From positions 39,412-103,411 of the forward strand of contig NZ_LZLQ01000059.1 in NCBI RefSeq assembly GCF_001673315.1: a stretch of 64,000 bases of DNA, written 5' to 3'. Positions 1-9,711 of the stretch are shown in pieces. The translations under genes were made by a program, and so were the position numbers. Under the pieces are notes generated by a model, which was given only the letters and a program-made list of their open reading frames with translations, ran no database searches and was not told the DNA's origin. Every line of letters begins with the position of its first letter. Position 1 is the first letter of the stretch. This stretch comes from Mycobacterium asiaticum (GTDB lineage Bacteria > Actinomycetota > Actinomycetes > Mycobacteriales > Mycobacteriaceae).

Positions 1-35
1 AGAGCCAGAATCGGCAGGACCTCATCGATGCGTGA
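1..35 (+). CDS. possible 3' tail of an upstream gene (partial)
   Basis: One forward frame is open from the window edge and stops with TGA at 33-35, ending SQNRQDLIDA. The transglutaminase-like gene that precedes the paralogous ligase at 17569 ends in a similar way (SRHPDLFA). This short tail may therefore be the end of a transglutaminase-like gene in the first copy of the cassette. Ten residues are too few to be sure. Confidence 0.25.
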   Translation, partial: SQNRQDLIDA

Positions 36-71
36 CCCTCGCCTCACCGCGGGCTGTAGGGCGGGTGTGCG

Positions 72-1700
72 ATGAGGAGCACGATGCAGGACGTTGCGTT
101 GACTGTGCCCGCGATCGTGGCCCATGCTTCGGCAGTCCATGGCGATCGCGAGGTGCTGACTGCGCGCGGACCCCGGCAGATCTCTGGGGTGTCCTATCGC
201 GAGGTGGGTGAGCGTGCGGCACGGTTGGCAAATGCTTTGCGCCAGATCGGCATCCGTGGAGATGAGCGTGTCGCGACGCTGCAATGGAGCAACCAGGAGC
301 ATCTGGACTGTTACGCGGCGGTGCCGTCGATGGGCGCGGTGCTGCATACGTTGAACCTGCGGCTGCCGCCGGAACAGCTGACGTGGATCGCCAATCATGC
401 CGAGGATCGGGTGATCATCGTCGACAGTACGGTGCTTGCCCTTTTGGCGGCGGCGTTGCCGTCGATGACCTCGGTGCGCACGGTGCTAGTGACCGGAACC
501 GGCGATCTTGCCGCGGTCGAGGGGTGCGGAAAGGACGTCCTACGGTACGACGATGTGGTGGCCGCCCAGTCGAGTACGTTCGAGTGGCCCGATGTCGATG
601 AGCGGTCGGCTGCAGCGATGTGCTATACGAGCGGTACCACCGGGCACCCGAAAGGTGTTGTCTACAGCCATCGTTCGACGTGGTTGCACTCTCAGGCGGC
701 GTGCACCTCGAATGCCTTGGGCATCGGTCATGACGACACGGTGTTGGCGATCGTTCCGATGTTCCACGCCAACGCGTGGGGGTTGCCGTATGCGGCGATG
801 ATGGCCGGCGCGCAGCTTCTGCTGCCTGACCGTTTCCTGCAGGCGGGGCCTTTGGTGGAGATGATCGAGGCGGTGCGGCCGACGATGGCGGGGGCGGTGC
901 CGACAATCTGGACCGATGTTCTGCATTACTTGCGCGACAATCCTGGCCATGACGTGAGTTCGCTGAAGATGGTGGCCTGCGGTGGTTCGGCGGTTCCGCG
1001 GTCGTTGATGACCGCCTATGACGAGCTGGGCATCCGCATTGTGCAGGCTTGGGGGATGACTGAGACTTCCCCGCTGGCCTCGGTCGCTCTGCCGCGGAGT
1101 TCTGATACCCCGGAGAGGTCGCTTCACCTGCGCGCAACCCAAGGCCGGGTGGTGGCCGGTGTGCAGGCCCGCATCGTCGATGACAGCGGTGCAGAACAAC
1201 CGTGGGACGGAAAATCGGTGGGGGAGATTCAAGTCCGCGGCCCGTGGATCACTCAGTCGTATTACGAGAATGACAGTCCGGCGGCGTCGCCGGACGGGTG
1301 GTTGCGTACCGGGGACGTCGGGACGATCAGCGCGGACGCGCTCATCGCGCTGACCGACCGCTCCAAGGATGTCATCAAGTCCGGGGGCGAATGGATCTCC
1401 TCGGTGGAATTGGAGAACGAGTTGGCCGCTCACCCTGCGGTGCGCACCGCCACGGTGATTGGAGTGCCCGACGACAAGTGGCAGGAACGGCCGCTGGCGG
1501 TGGTCGTCCTGGCTGCCGACCGCACCGCCACCGCGGCGGAGCTGACCGAATTTCTGCGTGCGCGGGTGGCCAAGTGGTGGCTACCGGAACGGTGGGCGTT
1601 CGTCACCGACATTCCGCTGACTTCCACTGGCAAGTTCGACAAGAAGAAGCTGCGCCGCCAGTTCGCCGACGGTGACCTCATCATCGAGACGCTGGCGTGA
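72..1700 (+). CDS. AlkK-like medium/long-chain acyl-CoA ligase (FadD family)
   Basis: Adenylate-forming enzyme of 542 residues that would activate a free fatty acid to acyl-CoA through an acyl-AMP. Visible motifs are the P-loop [13 protein letters not shown] near residue 186, [10 protein letters not shown] near 330, GWLRTGDVG near 413, the hinge region [13 protein letters not shown] and the C-terminal catalytic-lysine region TGKFDKKKL. The N-terminal region ([18 protein letters not shown]) resembles the Pseudomonas AlkK branch rather than long-chain FadD15 types. An ATG at 84 is an alternative start. It is a close paralogue of the ligase at 17569, so the locus carries two related ligases. An NDMA-type alcohol dehydrogenase follows 46 bp downstream, which suggests alcohol, acid and CoA-ester steps in one unit. 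The substrate cannot be read from sequence. Confidence 0.9.
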   Translation: MRSTMQDVALTVPAIVAHASAVHGDREVLTARGPRQISGVSYREVGERAARLANALRQIGIRGDERVATLQWSNQEHLDCYAAVPSMGAVLHTLNLRLPPEQLTWIANHAEDRVIIVDSTVLALLAAALPSMTSVRTVLVTGTGDLAAVEGCGKDVLRYDDVVAAQSSTFEWPDVDERSAAAMCYTSGTTGHPKGVVYSHRSTWLHSQAACTSNALGIGHDDTVLAIVPMFHANAWGLPYAAMMAGAQLLLPDRFLQAGPLVEMIEAVRPTMAGAVPTIWTDVLHYLRDNPGHDVSSLKMVACGGSAVPRSLMTAYDELGIRIVQAWGMTETSPLASVALPRSSDTPERSLHLRATQGRVVAGVQARIVDDSGAEQPWDGKSVGEIQVRGPWITQSYYENDSPAASPDGWLRTGDVGTISADALIALTDRSKDVIKSGGEWISSVELENELAAHPAVRTATVIGVPDDKWQERPLAVVVLAADRTATAAELTEFLRARVAKWWLPERWAFVTDIPLTSTGKFDKKKLRRQFADGDLIIETLA

Positions 1701-1746
1701 ATCATCAATCCACTGCGACCGAAACACTGACGTTAAGGAGACACAC

Positions 1747-2853
1747 ATGAAGACACGTGCTGCAGTGCTGTGGGGCCTAGGAGAAAAGTGGGAAGTCGAG
1801 GACATCGAGTTGGATCCTCCCGGCCCCGATGAAGTGCTCGTCCAGCTGACCGCGACCGGGTTGTGCCATTCCGACGAACACCTCGTGACCGGCGACCTGC
1901 CCATTCCGCTGCCCGTCGTCGGTGGCCACGAGGGTGCCGGCACCGTGGTCGAAGTGGGTGCGGGTGTCGAGAACGTCGCCGAGGGCGATTCGGTGATCCT
2001 GACGTTCCTGCCGTCGTGCGGGCACTGTTCCTATTGCGCGCGGGGGATGGGGAACATGTGCGACTTGGGTGCCGCGCTCATGATGGGACCCCAGATCGAC
2101 GGCACTTACCGTTTCCATGCCAGGGGTGAGGACGTCGGCCAGATGTGCCTGCTGGGCACGTTCTCGGAATACACCGTGGTCCCCAAGGCGTCTCTGGTCA
2201 AAATCGACCAGGGGACACCGCTGGACAAGGCGGCGTTGATCGGGTGTGGTGTGACGACCGGGTACGGGTCGGCGGTGCGCACCGGTGAGGTGCGTGCCGG
2301 GGATACCGTGGCGGTGATCGGAGCCGGTGGCATCGGCATGAATGCGATTCAGGGTGCCCGCATCGCGGGCGCGTTGAACATCGTGGCTGTCGATCCGGTG
2401 GCGTTCAAGCGTGAACAAGCCGGCGGTTTCGGTGCGACGCATGCCGTTGCCACGATCGACGAGGCCTGGTCACTGATCAGTGACATCACCCGCGGCAAAC
2501 TCGCCGATGTCTGCGTCTTGACCACCGATGTCGCCGAAGGGTCCTACATCGGCGAGGCGCTGTCCTTGGTCGGTAAACGCGGCCGTGTGGTCGTTACCGC
2601 GATCGGGCACCCCGAAGACACCTCGATGTCGGGTTCACTGCTGGAATTGACGCTGTATGAAAAGCAGATCCGCGGCGCTCTGTACGGTTCTTCGAACGCC
2701 GCCCACGACATCCCGCGGCTCGTCGAGCTCTACAACGCCGGACACCTCAAGCTGGATGAGCTGATCACCCGTGAGTACACCCTCGATCAGATCAACGAAG
2801 GCTACGCGGATATGCGATCGGGCCGCAACATCCGAGGACTCATCCGATTCTGA
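1747..2853 (+). CDS. NDMA-dependent zinc alcohol dehydrogenase
   Basis: Medium-chain zinc-dependent dehydrogenase of 368 residues that oxidises primary or secondary alcohols. The catalytic zinc region GLCHSDEH, the structural zinc cysteines CGHCSYCARGMGNMC and the Rossmann motif GAGGIGMNAIQGA are all present. The overall sequence matches the nicotinoprotein (NDMA-dependent) group common in actinobacteria, which holds its NAD tightly. The start at ATG 1747 is chosen because AAGGAG lies just upstream at 1735-1740; an open frame extends further upstream but overlaps the ligase. It lies between the acyl-CoA ligase and the BtrH-like gene and probably supplies aldehydes or ketones to the oxidative enzymes of this cluster. 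Confidence 0.9.
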   Translation: MKTRAAVLWGLGEKWEVEDIELDPPGPDEVLVQLTATGLCHSDEHLVTGDLPIPLPVVGGHEGAGTVVEVGAGVENVAEGDSVILTFLPSCGHCSYCARGMGNMCDLGAALMMGPQIDGTYRFHARGEDVGQMCLLGTFSEYTVVPKASLVKIDQGTPLDKAALIGCGVTTGYGSAVRTGEVRAGDTVAVIGAGGIGMNAIQGARIAGALNIVAVDPVAFKREQAGGFGATHAVATIDEAWSLISDITRGKLADVCVLTTDVAEGSYIGEALSLVGKRGRVVVTAIGHPEDTSMSGSLLELTLYEKQIRGALYGSSNAAHDIPRLVELYNAGHLKLDELITREYTLDQINEGYADMRSGRNIRGLIRF

Positions 2854-3130
2854 TAAAGCAGCCGAAGCGCGGGAGCGCGACCACGGGAGCAAGCGAGCTG
2901 AGTACAACGGTTGAGTGCTGCGCGTCTGTGGCTCTTACCGTTGACGTGTTGATGCAGGACTAGCGATCGAAAGTCAATGTGCCCCATCGCCATAGGCTGT
3001 CGAGATGCGCGGCTGAGGTTGGCTGCGGTCACGCGTGTTGGTGTTGGCACCTACTGTCAGCCGGGAAGCCGTGATGAAACGTAGCTTTTGACGAGTCTCA
3101 ACAGTGCTACTGACAAGGAAGGAAGCGGCG

Positions 3131-4231
3131 ATGACGAGGATTCAAGTTCCCTATCCCCATAGGAGGGGAGGGCACTGTGGTTCCGGTGCGCTTCGTGACC
3201 TTACTGAATGGGCCCAACTCGGATGGGGGACAGAAGCACTCAGTGAAGGATTGGTCTTCACCCTCGGCGGAGTCTTGGACTTCTCGTACGTCCGCTCTAC
3301 GCAGTTGTTCCCCCAGGTGTACCTGGTAGGACGAGGAAGCGACCTGGAACAGGATTACCTCTCCCGGGTTGGCGCAAAGTTCGTCGTGCGATCGACCGAT
3401 GACCCGGACGTGGGATGGGCATTTGTGACCGACGAAATCGACAAAGGTCGACCCGTCATGGTCTGGGCTGACATCGGCGAACTTCCTTACCTGCGCGTCC
3501 GATTGCACATGAGCCGTCACGACATTGTCATCACCGGATACGATGACGAACAACGGGTCGCCTATGTGGTCGATAATGACCGCGAGACAACCCAGACGGT
3601 GGCCTACGACGACCTACGCCGGGCGCGGTCCTCGGTCGGGTTTCCCACACCTACCCGGCACACCACATATCACGTCGACTGGCCAGAGCGAGTGCCAGAC
3701 CTTGGGCCGATCGCGGCCGCTGCACTCGCCGCGAGCGCAGCGTTCATGCGCGGCGGTGCCGTAGGTGCGCCGCTACTGCGCATCGAGGCAGCTGAAGTCG
3801 AATCTTCCGGTTTGAAGGGTGTGCAGGACTTCGCCGATGACGTAGGGCATTGGCCAACGCTGTTCGATGACGATGCCCTGACCGCGGCATTGTTCGGGCT
3901 CGGGGCGTTCATCGAGAAAGCCGGTACCGGCGGCGGGCTCTTTCGTACGCTGCAGGCAGACGGTTGCCAGAACATCGCCGATCTCCTAGATGACGCCGCC
4001 ACTGCCGAAGCGGCTGCCGCGGCCCGACATGCTTCCAAAGCGTGGTCTACGCTTGCGGCCGCAGCCACGGATGCCGGCACATCGCTACGGAGTCGTAGTC
4101 TAGCTGCGGCCAAAGTCGCCGCGACGATCCCGGACGCCGAAACGCGCCTCGTCGAAGCCCTCGAAACGGCCAGTCGATCCGTTGGCACTGTCGATACCGG
4201 CATCGAAGCTCATCTGAAAGGCTATCTGTGA
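3131..4231 (+). CDS. BtrH N-terminal domain / DUF4872 protein
   Basis: Protein of 366 residues. The N-terminal part (PYPHRRGGHCGSGALRDL) matches the start of the BtrH-like family, whose founder transfers an acyl group from a carrier protein to an amine in butirosin synthesis. The conserved Cys-Gly-Ser near residue 17 fits a thiol active site. The C-terminal half is alanine-rich and helical, as in DUF4872. ATG 3131 is preferred over the ORF start at 3104 because GGAAGGAA lies at the right distance. Its stop overlaps the start of the decayed transglutaminase-like gene (GTGA at 4228), so the two were once an operon. A second BtrH gene at 20428 is cut after 33 codons. The substrate in mycobacteria is unknown to me. 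Confidence 0.75.
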   Translation: MTRIQVPYPHRRGGHCGSGALRDLTEWAQLGWGTEALSEGLVFTLGGVLDFSYVRSTQLFPQVYLVGRGSDLEQDYLSRVGAKFVVRSTDDPDVGWAFVTDEIDKGRPVMVWADIGELPYLRVRLHMSRHDIVITGYDDEQRVAYVVDNDRETTQTVAYDDLRRARSSVGFPTPTRHTTYHVDWPERVPDLGPIAAAALAASAAFMRGGAVGAPLLRIEAAEVESSGLKGVQDFADDVGHWPTLFDDDALTAALFGLGAFIEKAGTGGGLFRTLQADGCQNIADLLDDAATAEAAAAARHASKAWSTLAAAATDAGTSLRSRSLAAAKVAATIPDAETRLVEALETASRSVGTVDTGIEAHLKGYL

Positions 4232-4488
4232 GTGGCACTTCAAATCAATCGAGTTTCCTGAAGACTACTGGTTTCTCGATTGGCAGCATGACGATGTTCA
4301 GCGCTTCGCCCAGAACGCGGTCGGTGACGTTCGTGACCCTTGTGCAGAAGGCGAGGTTGACCGTCACCGCTGTGGGGGACAGGATTTGGTATGACCCCTA
4401 TAGCACCGACGACGACCCCGAGCATTATCGGGCGAGCTATGCGGCGACAGCGTCGAGGGCGTATTGCGGGGCAGGACCAAATGGCTGA
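4228..4488 (+). pseudogene. decayed transglutaminase-like gene
   Basis: Broken paralogue of the intact transglutaminase-like gene at 16901. One frame gives the start MSGTSNQ, a second frame (about 4266-4320) gives FLDWQHDDVQRFAQNAVGDV, matching FLDWQHESVRDFV of the intact copy. The first frame then gives VGDRIWYDPYSTDDDPEHYR and RAYCG, matching RDSIWYDPYTVTDDPHAYR and RAYC. At least two frameshifts are needed, and the gene ends at the catalytic cysteine region, losing the histidine part. It overlaps the BtrH-like gene by 4 bp. Confidence 0.75.
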
Positions 4489-4647
4489 TAGTGACGGAAC
4501 TGGAAGGTGTACCGCAGCGATGATCTCGGCGGGCTAACGAGTCCTTTACATACTGTCTTCGGGCGATCAGCCCAGCCGACGTCGGCGCAGTTCTTCAGTC
4601 GCATGGTGGTCCATGCACTGCGTGGTCCTATTTAGGAGGATTTCGTC

Positions 4648-5196
4648 ATCGACGAGCAAGCGGAAGAAGATTCGGCCATCGCGTGGTGGCATAACTTTCA
4701 GAATCGTGTTATCGCCGCCGACGGCGACTACCTCGATGCGCACCATCCGTGGTGCCTTGGTTGCGGCACAGACAATCCGCACGGTCATCGCCTGCGAGCG
4801 CGTCGGCGTGGCGACGGGGTGGGCGCCAGGCATATCTTCGACGGCCGACATCGCGGCGCACCCGGGATCGCACATGGCGGCGCAGTCATGACGGTTCTTG
4901 ACGACACGGTGGGCATGCTGCTCTACGTCGTCGGTGAGATGGCCGTCACCCGTAAGCTCGACACCGAGTTCTTCGCGCCGGTATTGCTGGGGGTTCCCTA
5001 CGAGGTCAGCGCGGAGCTCGTGTCCAGAACCGGCCGGAAACTCGAAGTGCGGACAGAATTGCGCGAGGAAGCCACCGGCCAGCTGGTCGCGTCCGCGTCC
5101 GGGTTATTCGTCGTCGTCACGCTGGATCACTTCACTAGCTCCATACAGAAGGCGTCGTCAATACGCTGCACTGCGCGACCACCCTGGGAAGGATGA
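4648..5196 (+). CDS. hotdog-fold thioesterase (PaaI/4HBT type), start codon unusual
   Basis: Likely acyl-CoA thioesterase. The N-terminal motif HPWCLGCGTDNPHGHRL and the core GIAHGGAVMTVLDDTVGML are typical of the family, followed by TRKLDTEFFAPV and a strand-rich C-terminus. A strong AGGAGGA lies at 4634-4640, but no ATG, GTG or TTG exists in frame until GTG 4819, which is inside the domain. The best-placed codon is ATC at 4648. Either a non-standard start is used, or a former ATG has mutated and the gene is silent or starts inefficiently. The last 20 or so residues after VTLDHF look like an added tail. It sits next to an oppositely oriented TetR gene. Confidence 0.6.
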   Translation: MDEQAEEDSAIAWWHNFQNRVIAADGDYLDAHHPWCLGCGTDNPHGHRLRARRRGDGVGARHIFDGRHRGAPGIAHGGAVMTVLDDTVGMLLYVVGEMAVTRKLDTEFFAPVLLGVPYEVSAELVSRTGRKLEVRTELREEATGQLVASASGLFVVVTLDHFTSSIQKASSIRCTARPPWEG

Positions 5197-5358
5197 CTCA
5201 ACCCGTAAATCTGCTCATTTTTCAACCGGCGCAGGCTGCTCAGGATTGAACCGGGGCCGACAGGGGGTTTGCTAAGCAAACGCGTACTCGACCACATCGT
5301 GGTGTACCAGCCTTCGGTAGCGTGACGCCGCAGCGTGTCGGCGAAAATACCGCCGGTC

Positions 5359-6048
5359 TCATCTGTTGTGGCCCGCCGGGGAGTTGATATCGACCTGGAT
5401 GTGCGAAGCGGCCGGGTCAGGTTTCTGGCCGAGGGTATACAGGCCAAGACTGCCGAGAAAACCCGCACAATGCTCGATAAGCACTTCGGTCGATAGGTTT
5501 AGTTGTCCGTCTATCCAGCGACGGAGAATCTCGAACAGGCCCCCGACACCGTAGGTAGCGGCGAGATCTGCGACCTGAATCACCTCGCTGGGTATATCGA
5601 GATGCAGGCGGGCCTCTCTGAGGACGAGCTCCGCAAATTCGGACATCAGTTCGCTTCGCAGCTGCCGAAGCAGGGGTTCAGCGCCCGATTCGACAAACAA
5701 TATGCGGGCCATGCTGGGATCGTTCTCGATCATCTGAACCAGGGCCTTTATCGGAGCGTAAGCGAGTTCTTGAGGAGCAACGGTGTCATCCGGTATCGCC
5801 TTGGTGATCACGGCTTGGAAGGTGGTGGAGATCTTGGTGAACATCGCACGCAGGAGCGCGTCTCTGTCGCGAAACTGCTGGTAGAAGTACCGGCTCGTCA
5901 CTCCTGACTCCGTACACACAGCGGTCACGGTGCACGCGGCGGCTCCCTGCTTGCCCATGAGCGCGACCGCGGCGTCAATCAGCAGTGCGCGGCGCTGCGC
6001 ATCGCGTTGAGTTGCGGACAGCCCGCCATAAACACGTGCTGGACTCAT
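5359..6048 (-). CDS. TetR-family transcriptional regulator
   Basis: Regulator of 229 residues. The N-terminal helix-turn-helix is clear: RRALLIDAAVALMGKQG, then TVTAVCTESGVTSRYFYQQFRDRDALL. The rest is a helical ligand-binding domain. It is divergent from the PF10118-type diiron gene at 6122, with a 73-bp gap that should hold the shared promoter and operator. By analogy with other TetR proteins in mycobacterial lipid clusters it probably represses its neighbours until an acyl or ketone ligand binds; this is inference. Confidence 0.88.
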   Translation of the reverse strand: MSPARVYGGLSATQRDAQRRALLIDAAVALMGKQGAAACTVTAVCTESGVTSRYFYQQFRDRDALLRAMFTKISTTFQAVITKAIPDDTVAPQELAYAPIKALVQMIENDPSMARILFVESGAEPLLRQLRSELMSEFAELVLREARLHLDIPSEVIQVADLAATYGVGGLFEILRRWIDGQLNLSTEVLIEHCAGFLGSLGLYTLGQKPDPAASHIQVDINSPAGHNR

Positions 6049-6121
6049 GCCCTACATTCTGGCAGTCTCATGTGACAAGGCCTAAAGTCAGATCACGCAA
6101 CGGAGGAAGGACCCCGTCAAG

Positions 6122-6991
6122 ATGCCGGAAGATCGAGCCTCGACCAAGAGCCGTGTATTGCCAAAACCCCGGCGCGTTCGTTTCCCCATGCCCACCTCCA
6201 CGAAGCGGCGACACTTCGTGGATGGCGACCTGGTGATGAGCCATTTCATCTCGGTGCTTTCTGCGACCTTCCCGGAAGGGGAAGACTTCTTCATCCGCTC
6301 GGTCAAGTATTTCCAGAGTTCCATCGACGATCCCCAATTGCTGACAGCGGTCAAGGGTTTCATCGGGCAAGAGGCCACACACCGACACCAGCATCGGCTC
6401 CTCAACGAACGGCTCCAGGCCATGGGTTATCCGACCGCGCGGATCGACCGCCACGTCGCACGCCTGATCAAGCGATTGGAGCGGCGCTTTTCGCCAGAAA
6501 TGCGGCTGTCGATGACCTCTGCATTGGAGCACTACACCGCGACGCTCGCTGAAATCATTCTCACCAGCGATGACGCGCAGAAGCTCATCGGACAGACAGA
6601 GGTTCGACCGATTCTGCTGTGGCATGCGTTCGAGGAGTCGGAGCACAAAGCCGTCGCCTTCGACGCCTATCGGCTGATTGGAGGCACCGAGCGCACCCGC
6701 GTACGGGGCATGCGGATCGCCTCTGCAATTCTGTTCGGCGAACTCATTCTGCAGACTGCGCTGTCGATGGCCTCTGACAAGGCCTCGTATAACCCGGTCA
6801 CGTTGGTGCGTAGCCTACGTCGCTTCAGTCGCACCCCGATGTTCACCGCCGATGCGCTGCAGCGATTCCGTTCGTACAACCGCCCCGGCTTCCACCCTGA
6901 TGATTGGGACAGCACCGCGGTCCTGGAGCGATGGAGCAAGGAACTGTTCGACCAAGACGGCTCACAGAAGGTCATCGCTCAGCCGGGGTAG
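6122..6991 (+). CDS. PF10118-type metal-dependent hydrolase / ferritin-like diiron protein
   Basis: Protein of 289 residues with the histidine-rich metal motifs of the PF10118 family: FIGQEATHRHQH near residue 82 and AFEESEHKAVAFD near 170. Both helices would supply carboxylate and histidine ligands to a diiron centre. ATG 6122 is preceded by GGAGGAAGG at a slightly long distance. Many such proteins lie beside mycobacterial monooxygenase and TetR genes, but their reaction is not firmly known. It is divergent from the TetR gene at 5359. Confidence 0.75.
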   Translation: MPEDRASTKSRVLPKPRRVRFPMPTSTKRRHFVDGDLVMSHFISVLSATFPEGEDFFIRSVKYFQSSIDDPQLLTAVKGFIGQEATHRHQHRLLNERLQAMGYPTARIDRHVARLIKRLERRFSPEMRLSMTSALEHYTATLAEIILTSDDAQKLIGQTEVRPILLWHAFEESEHKAVAFDAYRLIGGTERTRVRGMRIASAILFGELILQTALSMASDKASYNPVTLVRSLRRFSRTPMFTADALQRFRSYNRPGFHPDDWDSTAVLERWSKELFDQDGSQKVIAQPG

Positions 6992-7157
6992 CAAAAGTGC
7001 GTGAGGAGGGCGACGCAGAAAGACACTGTTTCTGCGTCGTTCCTCCAAACAATCGACAGCGCGCCTGTCGTCACGGATTGGATGCCCGGTGGCGGGTCAA
7101 GGCGACAGTCATACAGACAAGTGCAGTCGGCCTCGAAACTCACGGAAAGGTTAAGCC

Positions 7158-7799
7158 TCAGCCGCTGACGACGTAGCGTTGAGCCAAGGTTTCAGCCAGT
7201 CGGCTCGTGTGCGCGACCACTTCCTTTTCGGTCACCGCGAGCAAACCGGAGTGCCAGGCCGTGATGACTTCGACGAACCCCCCCACCGCAACCAAAGTGT
7301 CCATACGAAGGGCCGTCTCGTCGGCGTCTTCTCTGAGATGTGGCCGGCTTGCCTCGACGACCAACTGCGTTGCCTCCTGCAGCGCCACAGCGCGGCGATC
7401 TTGCAGCGGTGAGCTACCTACATGCTGAGCGAGGAGGATGTGCGCCCGGCCAGGATCGCGTGCGATCCGGTCGACCACGATGGCGATCGCCGCGGTGATG
7501 GTTTCGATCGGCGGCCGATCCACACGCTCGTCGAAGAGCGCGGAAACCTCGCCGAGCATGTCATTGCGAACGCCATCCCACGCTGCGACGAGAAGATCCT
7601 CGCGCGTCTTGAAGTCCTCGTAGAAGTATCGATCGTTGAGCCCTGTCCGGGCGCACACGCCGCGCATAGTCACTGCGGCCCAACCGCTCTCACTCCAAAT
7701 CTCGGTCGCAGCCTCGATCAATTGCTGCCGTCGCTCTGCTCGACGCTCAGCACCGGTCCGACCACCCCAGCGCGTGTTTCTCGACCGCACATCAAACAT
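7158..7799 (-). CDS. TetR-family transcriptional regulator
   Basis: Regulator of 213 residues with an N-terminal helix-turn-helix (RRQQLIEAATEIWSESG, then RGVCARTGLNDRYFYEDF) and a helical C-terminal ligand domain. It is divergent from the SDR gene at 7920. The 120-bp gap would hold the promoter of the SDR-diiron-monooxygenase-esterase operon, which this protein most likely controls. Confidence 0.88.
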   Translation of the reverse strand: MFDVRSRNTRWGGRTGAERRAERRQQLIEAATEIWSESGWAAVTMRGVCARTGLNDRYFYEDFKTREDLLVAAWDGVRNDMLGEVSALFDERVDRPPIETITAAIAIVVDRIARDPGRAHILLAQHVGSSPLQDRRAVALQEATQLVVEASRPHLREDADETALRMDTLVAVGGFVEVITAWHSGLLAVTEKEVVAHTSRLAETLAQRYVVSG

Positions 7800-7919
7800 C
7801 TTGACAAAACGTCGGGCTCACGACCAAACTGGTGGCATGCGACACCAATGGTGGCTGATGCCCCCAAATCAATGGTCTCCCGCACCGGAAATCAGTGTCG
7901 CGATCCGAAAGGCAAGCAG

Positions 7920-8786
7920 ATGAGGTTCTTGCCGTTCGGTAGTTCACCAGGTAGAACCCACCGCGCCCACGCAGTAGTCACAGGCGCAGGGAGCGGTATC
8001 GGCCGCGCGTTCGCCGTTGAGCTTGCACGCCGAGGTGGACGTGTTGTGTGTGCGGACAAAGACCCCATCACTGCGAAAGAGTCGGCCGAGTTGGTGAGGC
8101 AGGCCGGCGGCGAGGGTTTCGACGTCGTATGCGACGTCACCGACCTTGAGCAGGTCCGTAACCTCGCTGATGCCAGTGAAGACTGGTTTGGCAAGGCGGC
8201 GAGCCTGGTGATCAACAACGCCGGAATCGGTGCGGGCGGCAATCGCATCGGCGCTACGTCGGTCGAGGACTGGAACGCTGCGATTTCTGTCAACCTTTGG
8301 GGTGTTATCTACGGGTGCGAGACTTTCGTTCCCCGGCTCCGGAGCAACGGCCGTGGCGGAGTGATCAATGTGGCGTCCGCCGCGAGTTTCGGCTCGGCGC
8401 CCCGAATGGGGGCATACAACGTGAGTAAGGCCGGAGTGCTCGCTCTGTCCGAGACCTTGGCGGCCGAACTGAGCGGTACTAACGTCAATGTCACAGTGCT
8501 TTGCCCCACCTTCGTCAAGACGAACATCGCCAAAAATCCTCAGATTGAGGAGTCGGCGGCGAAACTCGCGACCAACCTGATGAGGTGGACCGGCATTTCG
8601 CCGGATCAAGTGGCTCGAACGACCTTGAACGCGCACGATCGCGGACAAATCTATGTAGTGCCCCAACTGGACGCGAAAATTTTGTGGCAACTGAAAAGAG
8701 CTTTACCCGGTCAGTTTACGCGGGCGTTGGGGCTGGTGGAGCGCGTGGCCTCATGGAACGATCCAGCCGAACAGAGGGAGCAGTGA
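7920..8786 (+). CDS. short-chain dehydrogenase/reductase
   Basis: Protein of 288 residues. It has the Rossmann motif TGAGSGIGRAFA, the NNAGIG motif, a catalytic serine in NVASAASFG and the YNVSK catalytic pair. It probably oxidises a secondary alcohol to a ketone or the reverse. ATG 7920 is taken as start because the Rossmann strand begins about 17 residues later; the open frame reaches back to 7422 only because it lies opposite the TetR gene. It is the first gene of a tight forward run with the diiron gene starting 2 bp after its stop codon. Confidence 0.88.
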   Translation: MRFLPFGSSPGRTHRAHAVVTGAGSGIGRAFAVELARRGGRVVCADKDPITAKESAELVRQAGGEGFDVVCDVTDLEQVRNLADASEDWFGKAASLVINNAGIGAGGNRIGATSVEDWNAAISVNLWGVIYGCETFVPRLRSNGRGGVINVASAASFGSAPRMGAYNVSKAGVLALSETLAAELSGTNVNVTVLCPTFVKTNIAKNPQIEESAAKLATNLMRWTGISPDQVARTTLNAHDRGQIYVVPQLDAKILWQLKRALPGQFTRALGLVERVASWNDPAEQREQ

Positions 8787-8787
8787 A

Positions 8788-9711
8788 ATGGCGTTCGCAT
8801 ATAGCGACATGCTCGAGACGATCAAGAACAAGCAATGGGCTCTCGCCGATATCGATTGGGGCGCCCCTGGTGCGGAGTTGATCACCGACGAACAGCGTCC
8901 CAAACTCAAGCAATTCATGTCCGACGTGGTGTGGATTGAGCATGTCGGAGCGCGCGCCTTTGCTGCGATGGCCCCGAAGGCGCCCTTCGAAGCGCTCGGA
9001 GACATTTACCGTTACTTTCACGCCGAGGAGCAGCGTCACGCCAACGCCGAACTTGCTCTGATGCGTCGCTGGGGCATGATCGAGGAAGGCGAAAAGCCTG
9101 TACCGAATAAGAACATCCGTCTCGTGATCGAGTGGCTAGATCGGTACGCTGAGGCTCTTCCTCTGACTGTCATCGGCGCCGCGATTCCCGCACTGGAGAC
9201 CGCGCTGGACGGGGCCCTGCTGAAATTTCTCCTTGATGAGGTCGACGACCCAATTTGCGGGGAAGTATTCAATAAGGTCAACAGCGACGAATCGCGGCAC
9301 CTTGCAGTAGGTTTTCAAGTCCTGAATGACCTCGGCGCCAGTCCCATGCGAATCCATGCAATCCAAACGGTCGGCGCTGTGATGGACCCCCGTATTCTCA
9401 CTGGCGCGTTGCTGTATATACCGCTTCTCACGCGCATGTTGATGAATCTCAACGCGATGGGGCTATCCGAAGAGAAGCTGTACAACGCGGTGACGCGATA
9501 TGGCAATGTCGGGGACCGCAGTGAGCACACGCGGAGGGTGCCTGGATATCACATCTTGAAGGCCCACATGTCCTCCTCGATCAAGCGGTCCCAACCCCTT
9601 CACTTCGTTTCCCAGCGCTTAGGCAATGCGATCGACATCTTCCCCGTGCAAGTACTCGGGCGACCGCCTTCATGGACGGATGAACTGACCTATGAACCGG
9701 TCGCTAAATGA
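8788..9711 (+). CDS. ferritin-like diiron protein (putative oxygenase component)
   Basis: Protein of 307 residues with two ferritin-like metal motifs: FHAEEQRHANAE near residue 77 and NSDESRHLAVGF near 167, both EExxH/DExxH type. An upstream IEHVGARAF and ALETALDGA helix could give the other carboxylates. The fold suggests a diiron oxygenase or desaturase-like enzyme. It starts immediately after the SDR stop and its own stop overlaps the start of the first flavin monooxygenase (ATGA at 9708), so these are translated together. The substrate is not evident. Confidence 0.75.
   Translation: MAFAYSDMLETIKNKQWALADIDWGAPGAELITDEQRPKLKQFMSDVVWIEHVGARAFAAMAPKAPFEALGDIYRYFHAEEQRHANAELALMRRWGMIEEGEKPVPNKNIRLVIEWLDRYAEALPLTVIGAAIPALETALDGALLKFLLDEVDDPICGEVFNKVNSDESRHLAVGFQVLNDLGASPMRIHAIQTVGAVMDPRILTGALLYIPLLTRMLMNLNAMGLSEEKLYNAVTRYGNVGDRSEHTRRVPGYHILKAHMSSSIKRSQPLHFVSQRLGNAIDIFPVQVLGRPPSWTDELTYEPVAK

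Noticed and set aside
7422..7919. N-terminal extension of the SDR protein
   Set aside because: The open frame lies opposite the TetR gene and shows no homology-like sequence before the Rossmann motif; ATG 7920 fits better.
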